DNA from: Ricordea florida
Taxonomy: Eukaryota > Cnidaria > Anthozoa > Corallimorpharia > Ricordeidae
Assembly: GCA_949710005.1 (NCBI GenBank)
Contig: OX453274.1
Location: forward strand, 15,914,741-15,978,740
Reading direction: 5' to 3'
DNA length: 64,000 bases
Under the pieces are notes generated by a model. The model saw only the letters and a list, made by a program, of their open reading frames with translations. It was not told where the DNA came from and made no database searches. Shown in pieces: positions 1 to 10,493 of this stretch; positions within the stretch are counted from its first letter, which is position 1, and each line of letters starts with the position of its first letter. The translations under genes and the position numbers were made by a program.

Positions 1-2481
1 ATAGCAAGCAATAAGAAAATCCAGCTTTAGTGTTTGATATGAATTGTAAGAGCGACAAAAACAAAAACAAACGGGGGTCAAAAGTAATAAGAAAATTTTC
101 AATTCCCTGGCAAAGTCTAATTTACCTGCAAGCTGGTTGTCAGTTTCATGTCTTTAAATCATTGCAAGATGAGAATACTAGTCAGGACTGCAAGATTTTA
201 AAGGCTGTTACCTCTGTAGGTAACCATCCGCTAGGCTCGAATTTACCACCAAAAATGGAGAATAAATATATTCTGCGTAAAAAAAAAATTCCTCCCCAAG
301 GTTAATACCGAAAGATTTATGACATCTTGTGTAAAAAGACTGATGTTTAAACACAAGATAATGTAGTTTCTACGTAGTGTTTATCTCAGGCATTTGTAGT
401 TTAACTTCTTTAATTTTAAGGGAATATTATTGTGTGGCTTACACGAGGTGTGTAGCCACATTATGGCACGATCGGAGTTATTTATTTATTTATTTATCGG
501 TGCACGAGAATTGAGCGCCTGTCACGTGGTCTAGTAAGCAACATGTTGCGCCAAGTATAACATGGCCTGGCGCGTGAATCGATCCTAAAGTTTCAAGACA
601 TGGTTTTTATCTCTTATACTGGAAGTTCATCCTTTTTTAAGCTCACAATGGAAATAAATATTCCTGAAGTAACCTACCACCCAAAAGTTAGACATGGAGG
701 CCTTAACAGCAGTGAAAAGCCGTTTCGCGTTGCGACTTCTTCGATTTCACGGACACTATCTAAATACGGCCCTATTAAAAACCGAACCTCGAGCTTCAAA
801 CGGACTTTTACATGTAAGTACAAGACCAGGGTAATCGCTAAAGTACAGTAAATGTTGTTTGCAAAGTTGATTTGCCTTTTGCCAACAGTTTAAGTGATCA
901 TTTGAACAAAAATCTAGTGACGTTAATTTTCGTTGCAATTTACTGCCGAGTGATCGCTTTGAACAAACACGGAATGATGTCTTTTGCACGAACACAACAA
1001 AATGGAACGTTTTATACTTCTAATAGTAAACGTGTTGTTTTTTTTTTAGGTTTTGGCTGGGAAAGCTTTATGTTGCTTTTTTGCCTTATTTTTAAGCCTA
1101 AAACACTTGACGACACAGGGTATTTTCATGCGGTCACCCATCCAAATACGAACCCCGACCGACAGGGCTTAATTTGTGTAATCGGTGGAGCACCGGTGTT
1201 TTCCCTGTGGTATGGTATTCGTAAGGAGAAGTTTCTTTTTACATAGCTTTCACACCGAAATCCATTGAGTATTCCAAAGATTCATCTGTCTGGTAACTTT
1301 CGCCACGTCCCTTATTTTACCCATGATTTCTTTTCCTGATCGAGCATTGGCTAACCATGGCAGGTTACTGTAACTGGTTAATTTTCGTCAACTGATTGTG
1401 ACCATTGGTAACCATGCCTAATAGGCCAATGCATCCCACGGTTATTCTAAGTCTCTAGGTATTATCACAAAGCGGCCAAGTCTTTTTGGGAGATTACTGG
1501 ACACCAAACGTCATTGTGACACACCCTCTTTAACTGGCTGTTGTCTTTAGGCCCTAGAAACATAGTCTATGTGCCAATACAATGTATCATTTCGGGATTT
1601 CTTAGTGACGTTTTCTCAAATTGATCAACCATACCGTACATATTAAAAGATGGAATGACCTAAAACAATTTAAAATCATCTACAACCACTTTTAGAAATC
1701 TAAAATATCCGCTCATAATACTGTTTTTGTCATTTTAAGTGATTTTAAGGCATTTTTGCGACAATTATGTTGACATATTTTGGCGTGCGCCTCCGTAATC
1801 GATTCCTTGTAAGCGCACACTGGAACAGGAAATTGCGCTATGCATGTTTAATAAATTAAATAATGCGTTGCTACCCTGTACATGGGAGTTATGTTTCTTT
1901 GTTGCAGTTCTTGGCCACGGATAAAATGATATGAAACCATTCAAGGATGCATGTTGGTGACTATGGTTGGCCATTTGTTTCAAAATTATGACCAGATATA
2001 TGTGACATTTTTTCCCACGTATCCTTGCGGTCTCCTCTGTTGTATGTGTTTTTATCCCAGGCACATCCCGTTGTTGTGCCCATGCGTCCCCTGGACGCAT
2101 ACGTATACTGAACGAATTCGCGTGATATATGCGCCCTACCAAAGAGCATATATATGCTTGCTAAAATGCAGATATAAGTGGGTCTTAAACAGACATTTGT
2201 ATAAGCTACATGGAATCATAGCGTCAGCTGATAACTACCTCATGTGCGATTAAAGAGAAAAGTAACGCTGACTGAATAGAGCATGGGGATTATGTAAATT
2301 AAAAGAGGTAAGGTTTAGCCAAGCAAGATCAAGGAGGTCCTTATACAGGGTTCAGTTAAATTATGATTTTAGTTTAACCAAGGAGTGAGACCACTTTGAG
2401 ATTTCAAACTTATATTCTTGTCAGATGGATGATTCTACCTAAAAATTTTTGTAATCAGTTTTGTTAGGCTCGGATCACATT
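1..2481. other. Flank left of the Polinton, no gene recognised
   Basis: Several short open frames occur here, but none shows a recognisable domain, a conserved start context or a splice pattern. A short TTTA microsatellite lies near 480-500. The last six bases before and overlapping the Polinton end (2477-2482, ACATTA) recur on its right side. I see nothing else to support. Confidence 0.6.
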
Positions 2482-2721
2482 AGTAGCTGTAAACGGGCCT
2501 TCTGGCTCAAAACAAAAATCGTACTAAAAAATTTAAATTGTCAAATCCACTTTTTAATTTTTTAATTTACTTTTTCACTTTTTAATTTTTTTATATTCTT
2601 AAGAATTTAAGTTTCACCTTTTTTAATTACCGACTTACTTTTTTCAATGGTTTAAAGATTTAGGTCGCATACATAGGGTACTGTTTAGATGAGAATATGG
2701 AAAATTTGCCAGTGAAAGAGC
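2482..2721 (+). repeat. Polinton left terminal inverted repeat
   Basis: It matches the reverse complement of 19745-19981 with scattered substitutions and small indels in its A/T-rich middle. The outer block (2482-2525) and the inner block (2630-2721) are best conserved. The inner block holds TTTAAAGATTT, then the polymerase start codon at 2697 and its first eight codons. The match stops directly after the codons for VKE. Confidence 0.92.
2651..2661 (+). promoter_or_regulatory. Candidate Polinton promoter motif in left TIR
   Basis: TTTAAAGATTT lies 46 bp upstream of the polymerase start codon. The same motif lies 48 bp upstream of the start codon of the gene facing inward from the right terminal repeat (19807-19817, minus strand). 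Related copies lie before three other Polinton genes (10018, 10460 and 12077). The role is inferred from position and recurrence only. Confidence 0.45.
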
Positions 2722-5700
2722 TGAGAGCTATCGCTAAAAAGGTTGGAGTAGAAAGATATTATCAACTTAGAAAAGCAGAACTTCTCGAAGTTTTGGTTGA
2801 TATTCAGCCAGATATTTTACCAGTGAGGGCGCTAAGAATTATCACCAAAAAACTTGGTACCCAAGGTTATGCTAGAACGCGTAAAGCAGAACTTATTGAA
2901 GCTTTGCAAAGACCCATTCCAGCCCCCAGAACCAATATTCAAAGACCCATTCCAGCCCCCAGAACCAATATTCAAAGACCCATTCCAGCCCCCAGAAATT
3001 CACGTATTCAATCACTAAAAGATTCAGTAAAGAAAGAGATTAATAAATTCACAGATTGGATTCTATCTTATATACCAGAACCTATCAAAAAGAGTGTAAA
3101 TAAACGAGTAGAAGGACTGAAGAAAAGAGTAAACCGCATCATTAATGGACCTGATGAGCTCACTCAAGAAGAAGAAGAAGAAGAGGAAGAAACACATGAT
3201 TTTACTCCAAAAGAACATGAAACAGCGATGAAGGGCTTCTTGAAAACATATGTGATAGAGGGAAAGAAAGGTTACGATCCTACATCATTTTTTGATAAAG
3301 TAAAGCCGAAATTCCTAGATCTCATAGATAAACAAAAGAAACCTCTCAAGGTAAAATCTATCGTTGCACGTCATTTCATAAGAATTGATGCAGAAACTAG
3401 TGAAATTATTGAGGAAACATTAATGGAAACAATCACAGAGGCAACAGACGTTTCTGATATATTCGATAAAATGTCAGCTCTCCAAATTGAAAAGACTCAC
3501 AATTTTGAAAACTCAGAGAAATCTCCATGGAAGTTTGATCATGTGATAGACCTTCGTATCCATATCAACCCATTTGAACCATTTTCTGGAAGTTCTTATA
3601 TTCGACTACCACCGAAATTAGCAGCTAAGAAGGCAATCATAAATGTTAAGAACGAGAAAGACCATGAGTGTTTCAAGTGGGCAGTAACGTCTGCTGTGTT
3701 TACTAGAGAGAAAAATGCTGAAAGACTAGATAAAGAAATGAGAGATAACTCAACTAATTTTGACTGGTCAGGAATAGAGTTCCCAGTTTCAGCAGTTGGA
3801 ACAAATCAGATTGATAAGTTTGAAAAGCAAAACCCTTATGGCATTAATGTCACTGGTTATGAGAATAATGAGCCGACTTTAATTAGACGAAGTAATAAAT
3901 TAAAAGCCACAAAGATAAACTTAATTCTCATATCAAACGGTGAAACAAATCACTACTGCTGGATTAAGAACATGTCAAGACTGATTAATTACAATAACCA
4001 TACTGGCACTCGTTTCTATTGTGATAATTGTCTAAACTCATTCTATTTAGAAAAATCATTAGAAAGACATATCGAATATTGTCTCAATCACGAAGCAGTC
4101 AAGGTGGAAATGCCTATGAATGAGGATGGAAGGCCAAAGCATATTGGATTCCAAAATTACAATAGAAAGATGAAAGTTCCCTTTGTGGTCTATGCAGACT
4201 TTGAATCCTTTACAGAGAAAATAGACACATGTTCACCAAATGAACGAAAAAAGCTTTACTATAAAATATCAGAAGCACAAGCCATCAGGTTTCTGCTATC
4301 TTATCAAATGCTTTAACGATAATTTATTTCCACCCAAGCTTGTACGACACACAGCAGATTCAACAAACGAAGATTTTCCAAAGATCTTTATGGAATATTT
4401 AGAGGCAGATATTAAGGATATTTACAATAAATTCAGATTCCCTATGAATGCGATAACGAGAAAGAAGGATAAAATGAAACATAAAAATAGCACACACTGC
4501 CACATTTGTGAAGGTAAATTGGGAGAAGACAAAGTTTTAGACCACTGTCACCTTACCGGAAAGTATAGAGGTGCAGCTCATAATAAATGTAACTTAAATT
4601 AAAGATTCCTAAATTCTTCCCAGTCATATTACACAATTTATCTGGATATGATAGCCATTTATTCATCAAGAAACTGGGAGTATCAGAAGGTAAGATAAAT
4701 TGTATACCTAACAATGATGAAAAATATATTTCATTCACAAAGGAGATTGTGGTTGATAAATTCAAAAAAGAAGGTAAGCAGTTTGAAGTTAAACGGTATA
4801 TTAGATTCATCGATAGCTTTAGATTCATGTCAATTGGTCTAGGTAAACTAGCAAATAATCTACCACAATCTTCTTTAAGAAATCTAGGGAGTTTTCATAA
4901 AGGAGAAAGGCTAAGGTTATTATCTAGAAAAGGGGTATTTCCGTATGACTGGTTTGACAGCTTCGATAAACTAAACGCTTCCAAATTACCGCTAAAGGAT
5001 GCGTTCTACTCGAAACTTAAAGGTGAATATATATCAAAGGAAGATTATCAACATGCTAAAAATGTTTGGGAAACCTTCTAGATGAAAAACTTTCGAGACT
5101 ACCATAATCTATATCTTGAGACAGACGTACTCTTGCTAGCTGATGTTTTTGAGAAATTTAGATGTGTTTGTCGTAAGAACTATGGTTTGGACCCAGCTTG
5201 GTATTATACAGCACCTGGATTAGCATGGGATGCCGCCTTGAAAATTACTAAGGTGAATTTGGAACTCTTGAAAGACCCAGACATGCTAATTATGATCGAG
5301 AAAGGTATTCGAGGAGGTATCTCCATGATCTCCACTAGATACGGAAAGGCCAACAACCCATACATGAAGGAATATGACAAAAACCTACCTACAAAGTACA
5401 TAATATATCTAGATGCAGACGGTTTATACGGTTGGGCAATGACTAAAGCCCTACCAACTAATGATTTTAGATGGATGTCTGATCAAGAGATAATAAACTG
5501 GAAAGATCATCCATGCATATTAGAAGTTGACTTGGAACATCCATACCACCTACATGACTTACACAACGACTATCCATTAGCCTCAGAGTCAGTTAAGGTA
5601 AATGAGGTTGATAAGCTAATTCCAAACCTCAGAAACAAAACAAAGTACATAGTTCACCATGAAACGCTAAAACAATATTTAACCTTAGGACTAAAATTAA

Positions 5701-6627
5701 CCAAAGTACATAGAGGTATAACATTCAAAGAGTCCGCTTGGCTAAAGCATTACATCGACTTGAATACAAATCTCAGAACCAAAGCAACCAATGACTTTGA
5801 GAAAGATTTCTTCAAGCTTATGAACAACTCCGTATTCGGAAAGACTATGGAGAACATTAGAAACAGGGTAGACATTAGGTTAGTTACTAATGAATCGCAA
5901 GCTCGCAAGTTAATCAAAAAGCCTAATTTTCATCATCGAAACATCTTTTGTGAGAATCTAGTTGCGATACACATGAAGAAAACAAGACTTATCTTCGATA
6001 AACCCATTTACTTAGGCTTATCCATTCTGGATTTAAGTAAGTCTAATGTATGACTTTCACTACAATTACATCAAACCTAAATATGGTGAAAAGGCTAAGT
6101 TGTTATTCAAAGACACTGACTCTCTTACCTACGAGATAGAAACAGAGGACTTTTACAAAGACATCAGCTCAGATGTGAAAGAAAAGTTTGATACAAGCAA
6201 CTACCACGAAGGCCATCAATCTGGTATTGAAGTAGGAGTAAAGGAGAAAGTAGTGGGCATGTTTAAGGATGAAGCGGGAGGTGAACAAATTGCAGAATTC
6301 GTCGGTCTGCGAGCTAGACTTTACGCATTCAAAACGGATGAAGGAAGGGAAGAAAAGAAATGTAAGGGTGTGACGAAAGCAGTTGTGAAAAATAGCATAA
6401 GTTTCAACGATTACAAGAATTGTCTTTTCAATAAACAACAACAGAGGAGGAAAATGAACGTTATCAGAAGTCATTTACACGATAATTACACAGAGACTGT
6501 TAATAAGGTGGCATTATCACACGAAGATGATAAAAGGGTGATAATGGAAGATGGGATCCACACCTATGCACATGGTCACTTCAGAACGCTATCAGGGGGT
6601 AATTCAGTATCTTCAGGTACAACTTGA
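2697..6627 (+). pseudogene. Protein-primed family B DNA polymerase of the Polinton, broken
   Basis: The enzyme would replicate the element. The N-terminus has two related SAP/Rho-N-like helical repeats (residues about 4-33 and 44-73), a proline-rich triple repeat, and a Cys/His finger near 4020-4080. Polymerase motifs follow in order: exonuclease I with YADFES near 4190, a Cys/His endonuclease-VII-like insert (HCHICEG, DHCHLTGKYRG) near 4495-4590, exonuclease II (HNLSGYD) near 4630, exonuclease III (YLETDVLLLAD) near 5110, polymerase A (LDADGLYGWAM) near 5410, polymerase B (MNNSVFGKTMENIRNRV) near 5820, and polymerase C (KDTDSL) near 6110. The frame changes near 4240-4310, near 4600 and near 6020-6050, and a TAG interrupts it at 5079-5081. 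The total length, about 1,300 codons, fits Polinton polymerases. The start at 2697 is supported by the terminal-repeat symmetry. The 3' end overlaps the convergent integrase by about 50 bp. Confidence 0.92.
2907..2997 (+). repeat. 33-bp tandem repeat in the polymerase N-terminus
   Basis: Almost three identical 33-bp units encode the 11-residue proline-rich repeat QRPIPAPRTNI. The units are nearly free of substitutions, so the expansion is recent compared with the decay of the rest of the gene. It falls between the SAP-like repeats and the polymerase body, a place where a flexible linker tolerates length change. Confidence 0.85.
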
Positions 6628-7549
6628 AGCTCTTCACGGACAAATCCTCGTCGCGGCCCTCCATCTAAATAGTATAACACCGGTTGATTTGGTGAAACCA
6701 CACTTCTAGATATATCATAAACCTCAAGGCTCCAGATAGGGTCCGTAGCTCTTCGTTTCTCACCACCTTCATCCTCGCCGGGTGAATATAAATACCTAAC
6801 TTCAACTCCTGGAGGTAACCTTTTCTCATTCAAGCCCACAGGTCGCTTGTATTCTAGAGGCTTAATATCACAGCTTTCTCAGGTTCTTTACCCGTGATAC
6901 GTGTCGGCTCACTATTCAAAGTCTTCATAATAGCAGGTAATCTCTTCACCCAAACTCTGGACCTACCACCACTCACCATCTCCAGCGCATATTGATGACT
7001 AAATAATTTCTCACCAATCGTTCGATTAGCTCTCTCAACAAAAGCCTGAGCTCGATGGTTTCCAGCTTCACTTTGCTGTATGGTTACCCGATGTTTATTC
7101 ATCAAATTTGTTACATTACCCATGAATTCTTTACCAGGATCCACCATCAATGTATGCGGCCACTGCAATTTACGAGCATAGATTCTCTCGAAAGCCTTAG
7201 CAACTTCCCCACTATCCTTCGAAGTTAACGCCTCAGCATCTTTATATCTGGAAGCAACATCAACCACAACCAGCGCATAACGCTATGTTTTTCTTCTCAC
7301 TGTATCATGAGGAAGAAATAATAAATCAGCTTGATGAATCTGATTCGGCTTATCAACGACCCAATATGGTCTGGGTAAGTATCTAGGAGGTGTAAGATAT
7401 ATTTGCCACAATGCTTGCTTCTCCAACCACTCTCTAGCAACATTTTCACTTACTTTAGCTGCACTTGCCAATTTGGGTATAGCTGCATATCCTTTCCAAT
7501 ATCCATAAGTTGAGTAATATAAACGACTTAAAATCTTGTCCTTATTCAT
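6576..7549 (-). pseudogene. Polinton integrase (DDE, retroviral type), broken
   Basis: The product would join element ends to host DNA. The N-terminal part (7549 to 7283) is a helical zinc-finger-like region ending in a typical QIHQADLLFLP stretch. The core (7267 to 6854) shows VDVASRYKDA, VDPGKEF and a later AFVERANR, which fit the three catalytic acidic positions. The C-terminal part (6839 to 6576) holds GVEVRYLYSPG and a small beta-rich segment. An in-frame TAG at 7283-7285 splits the N-terminal part from the core, and a one-base shift near 6850-6870 splits the core from the C-terminal part. The gene is convergent with the polymerase and divergent from the capsid gene, with only about 50 bp between the two start codons. 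Confidence 0.9.
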
Positions 7550-7550
7550 T

Positions 7551-7558
7551 TATAAATA
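7551..7558 (+). promoter_or_regulatory. TATA-like box between integrase and capsid genes
   Basis: TATAAATA lies directly before the integrase start (minus strand, 7549) and 40-47 bp before the likely capsid start codon at 7598. Distance and strand favour the capsid gene. A similar TATAAATA lies at 10447-10454 before another Polinton gene. This is a motif match only. Confidence 0.5.
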
Positions 7559-7597
7559 AGATTGTGCGCATTTAAAACGGCAGCTATATCAGAAAAT

Positions 7598-8831
7598 ATG
7601 AATCCAAATCGTATTCCTCGAGAACAGAAAGGTTTGAAAGCTCAAGCATCATTGAATCGAATCACATTCACTCCTTTATCTGCTAATCCAGGTGAAACAT
7701 TATACATCCACATTCCAAAACTATCGGAGAACATGGTTATAGTACCAGGTAGTGTAAATCTTATCTTTGATTTAAATGCCTCAGGTCATGAGAATAACAC
7801 TCTAGTTAATAATGTGGGAAGGAATCTCGTTTCCAGATTTAGAGTCCTTTTCGGAGGAGAAACTCTTCAAGACACTCAGAGATTTGATTTATTTAAAACT
7901 TATCATGATTTATATCTATCAAAGACTGTTCGTGGGAATAGATTTAGGCAAGGTATCTCATCTAAAAAATATGAGGAAACCTAGAACTAATGCTGGAGAT
8001 AAAGATACTTCAGATGCAAAGGAGGTTTATCTAGCAGCAATTTACAACACTAAGTATGCAATACCGCTCGATCATCCAATTCTTAGAGATCATGGTGTTT
8101 TCTATCCAAGAGATTTACAACATCCTCTTACATTTGAAATCACTCTAGCTCCAGTTTCTGATGTTGTTGTTTATTCTAACACTGAAAAAGCACCAAATTA
8201 TAAACTAACAAACATTGAGTTGGAGTATTCTTCCATAGAAATTATTAAAAAAGAAGACGATAATAATTTAGTGAGTGAAGCAAAACAGATATATAATTTG
8301 GGGAGAGGGTTCACATATGAAAACATAATTCTTCACAAAACTTTCACAATCTCCCAACGCAATGATGGTGTGATTAATGAACATATAAATATTCCTAGGA
8401 GGTCCATGACGGGGATCTTATGTCTTTTCACAGATGGTTATACAGCAGGGGCAAGAGACTCTGAGGCGTTTGTGAACCCAAAGATAACATCAATAAATAT
8501 AAACCTTGATGGGGTACCAAACCGTCTGTATTCTAAAGGAATGATACCTAGTGACTTATGGGAATCTGTGATTAAGCGATTTGGAGTGAGCGACTCCGTT
8601 GAAACGGTGGATTTCTATACAGACAAATTCGCCTTGTGGATTGATTTGAGAAGTCACCCTGATAATAAAATCCATGGAAGTGGTTTCAAAGTTAATAGCA
8701 CTCGCGATGGTATCAAGCTTGAAATTAATCGGAAAACGGATGGAGCTGGGTTTCTTACCTGTTACATGTTTGTGGTTTCTGACGCGGTAATGGGTATAAA
8801 GAAATCCAATCTAGATGAAATAGTATATTAA
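7598..8831 (+). pseudogene. Polinton major capsid protein (hexon-like), one frameshift
   Basis: The product resembles the conserved capsid protein of animal Polintons. Segments I recognise from that family include LVNNVGRNLVSRFRVLFGGETLQDT, given here as LVNNVGRNLVS and GGETLQDT, then PLDHPILRDHGVFYPR, NIPRRSMTGILCLF and a closing VSDAVMGI. It would be a double jelly-roll shell subunit, about 410 residues long. I chose the methionine at 7598 over the one at 7562 because it sits a normal distance after a TATA-like box and starts the conserved region. The frame breaks once near 7965-7980, in or next to an A6 run. It is followed 13 bp later by the packaging ATPase, as in other Polintons. A minor capsid assignment is less likely. 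Confidence 0.75.
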
Positions 8832-8844
8832 TATAATTGAAAGT

Positions 8845-9465
8845 ATGAATGAATTTAGAGATAAAATACCATTCAACTGTATAATTGCAGGGCCTACAAA
8901 TTGTGGAAAGACTCAATATCTAGTTGATCAGCTTCGAGGGCATTTCAGAAAAGCATTTGTCTTCATCTGTCCGACTTATGTCAAGAACAAGACTTATAAA
9001 AATTTTGCAACTGGCGATAATAGATTCTTTGTATTCTCATCAGATGCAAGTGATCAGAATGAAATCAATGATTTATGGACGAACTTATCTGTATTATTCT
9101 CAGGTGAGAATACACTTATAATCTTAGATGATTGTGCAGTATCGAAAGATCTGAAAAAAAGGTCAAATAAATTCATAGATCTTGCATTTTCTGGGAGACA
9201 CGACGGACTCTCAGTGTGGGTACTAACACAGCAGCTTACTTCGATTGCTAAACTTTTCCGAGAGAATGTCGCTTGTGTAGTATCATTTTATAATCCATCT
9301 CAAATTACAATGAAAACTCTGTTTGAAGATTACGGAGGGAATTTGGAGGCTGACACTCGTAAAAAGCTTGAGAAATTACTCAAAAAAGAAAAGTATTCTA
9401 GGTTATGTTTTTGCTTACGTCACCCCTTTGAAAGTTATTTAGAGATACCGGTAATTAGTGAATAA
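8845..9465 (+). CDS. Packaging ATPase, FtsK/HerA type, intact
   Basis: This 206-residue P-loop ATPase would drive genome packaging into the capsid. Walker A is GPTNCGKT at residues 16-23. Walker B is LIILDD at 91-96. A conserved SGRHDGLSVWVLTQQ segment (116-130) supplies the glutamine sensor and the arginine typical of the family. The length fits Polinton and adintovirus packaging ATPases. It follows the capsid gene by 13 bp and ends 2 bp before the next start codon, so the three probably share a transcript. It has no frame break, unlike most of the element. Confidence 0.92.
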   Translation: MNEFRDKIPFNCIIAGPTNCGKTQYLVDQLRGHFRKAFVFICPTYVKNKTYKNFATGDNRFFVFSSDASDQNEINDLWTNLSVLFSGENTLIILDDCAVSKDLKKRSNKFIDLAFSGRHDGLSVWVLTQQLTSIAKLFRENVACVVSFYNPSQITMKTLFEDYGGNLEADTRKKLEKLLKKEKYSRLCFCLRHPFESYLEIPVISE

Positions 9466-9467
9466 TT

Positions 9468-9974
9468 ATGTCTAAACCTGAAGAGATATTGAGTGGAGAA
9501 ATAGCAGTGGATAACCCCCCAACAAACACAAGCACCACCACAGATGATGTGGAATTTAAGAGGGAATCCCTGTCAATTTTAGCTTGTTTAGGATCAACGA
9601 AAGAATATATAGGTACGGAGATGGACCTCAAAGACACATACAAACTATCAGAAAAAGATGTGGAGAAGTTTTACAAGAGATATCAAGTCGTGTCTGGTAG
9701 AAAGATTGCTGATGGTTTGGTAGATTTATCGTTTCAATTGATAGCTCAAGTAGTAAGTAAGTTTGTAAATATAGATGATCAGAATAGTCTTGTAAATGAT
9801 TGGAAGAATGACCAGTTGATACTGAAAGAGATCTCAGAGCTATCTGGGTTACTTGTACTAAGAGGTGGAAGACTGACAGCGATACTATCAGCACTTATTC
9901 ATGTTGCTAAACACTTCAAATTAAGTGAACCTGAGCAGGTAATCAACACTACTACAACACAACCTGAACAGTAA
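9468..9974 (+). CDS. Polinton-encoded protein of unknown function, intact
   Basis: This 168-residue frame starts two bases after the ATPase stop, which suggests translation from the same transcript. The N-terminal 30 residues are rich in Thr, Ser and acidic residues and look disordered. The middle is helical and charged. The segment near residues 126-146 (GLLVLRGGRLTAILSALIHV) is hydrophobic enough for an amphipathic or membrane-associated helix. Proteins with a similar GLLVL-GGRL segment occur next to the ATPase in other cnidarian Polintons as far as I recall, but I cannot name a function. A minor capsid or membrane-lytic role would be a guess. Confidence 0.7.
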   Translation: MSKPEEILSGEIAVDNPPTNTSTTTDDVEFKRESLSILACLGSTKEYIGTEMDLKDTYKLSEKDVEKFYKRYQVVSGRKIADGLVDLSFQLIAQVVSKFVNIDDQNSLVNDWKNDQLILKEISELSGLLVLRGGRLTAILSALIHVAKHFKLSEPEQVINTTTTQPEQ

Positions 9975-10004
9975 ACAAACGCCACTAGAATCTCTTACTA
10001 GTAT

Positions 10005-10048
10005 ACCTACTAGGAGACTTAAAGTTAACTGTAAACAATAAATAAATG
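10005..10048 (+). promoter_or_regulatory. Repeated leader sequence before a Polinton gene (copy 1)
   Basis: The block CCTACTAGGAGACTTAAAG followed by TTAACTGTAAACAA ends at the start codon at 10046. It recurs almost unchanged at 12064-12109 before another start codon. The two genes are otherwise unrelated after the first few codons (MT-Q/E-E), so this is a reused leader or promoter. Confidence 0.55.
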
Positions 10049-10430
10049 ACTCAAGAAAGTGTTGAAACCATAAAGGAAGATAATGATACAACTAATAGGA
10101 TATATGGTGAAAAAGATCATAACCTCAAAAAGTTTATAAGAAAAAATAATACCAGAAGTTATTGATCTTATTAAACAAGAAAAGAAACCTATCTATGTAA
10201 AGTTTGTCTTTACGTGTAAATTAATGTTCTTTTATGCTATTGGTGAAATAGAAATATCAAGATCCTTTCATACATATGTAGAAAGAATCACGGATACACC
10301 AGACTTTTATGATCGGTTTTTTCTATGCATGACAAATCAATTACTTTATATGAATGAGAGATTCAAAAACGAATACTCAGGTTGGATGTACGAAGAGGTG
10401 GAATTCTTTGATATTTACATCTACCACTGA
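10046..10430 (+). pseudogene. Small Polinton gene, frameshifted, function unknown
   Basis: The frame opens with MTQESVETIKED at 10046 and stops after 39 codons at about 10165. A second frame continues from about 10140 to 10430 with IPEVIDLIKQEKKPIYVKF and a closing GWMYEEVEFFDIYI. The match in position and spacing suggests one gene of about 125 residues with a single frame change near 10130-10165, inside an A-rich run. The closing GW...DI pattern recalls a short domain found in other Polinton proteins, but I cannot name it with confidence. Confidence 0.5.
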
Positions 10431-10493
10431 TTTTTTATCGATGAAGTATAAATAGTGACTTAAAGATTTGGTAAGTTAAATGTAATAACAAAA

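Noticed and set aside
872-1246. 124-codon open frame in the left flank
   Set aside because: It has no domain, no splice or start context, and odd composition. It looks like a chance frame.
1765-2253. Overlapping frames of about 100 codons on both strands
   Set aside because: Both strands are open over the same DNA with no recognisable motif, which suggests chance.
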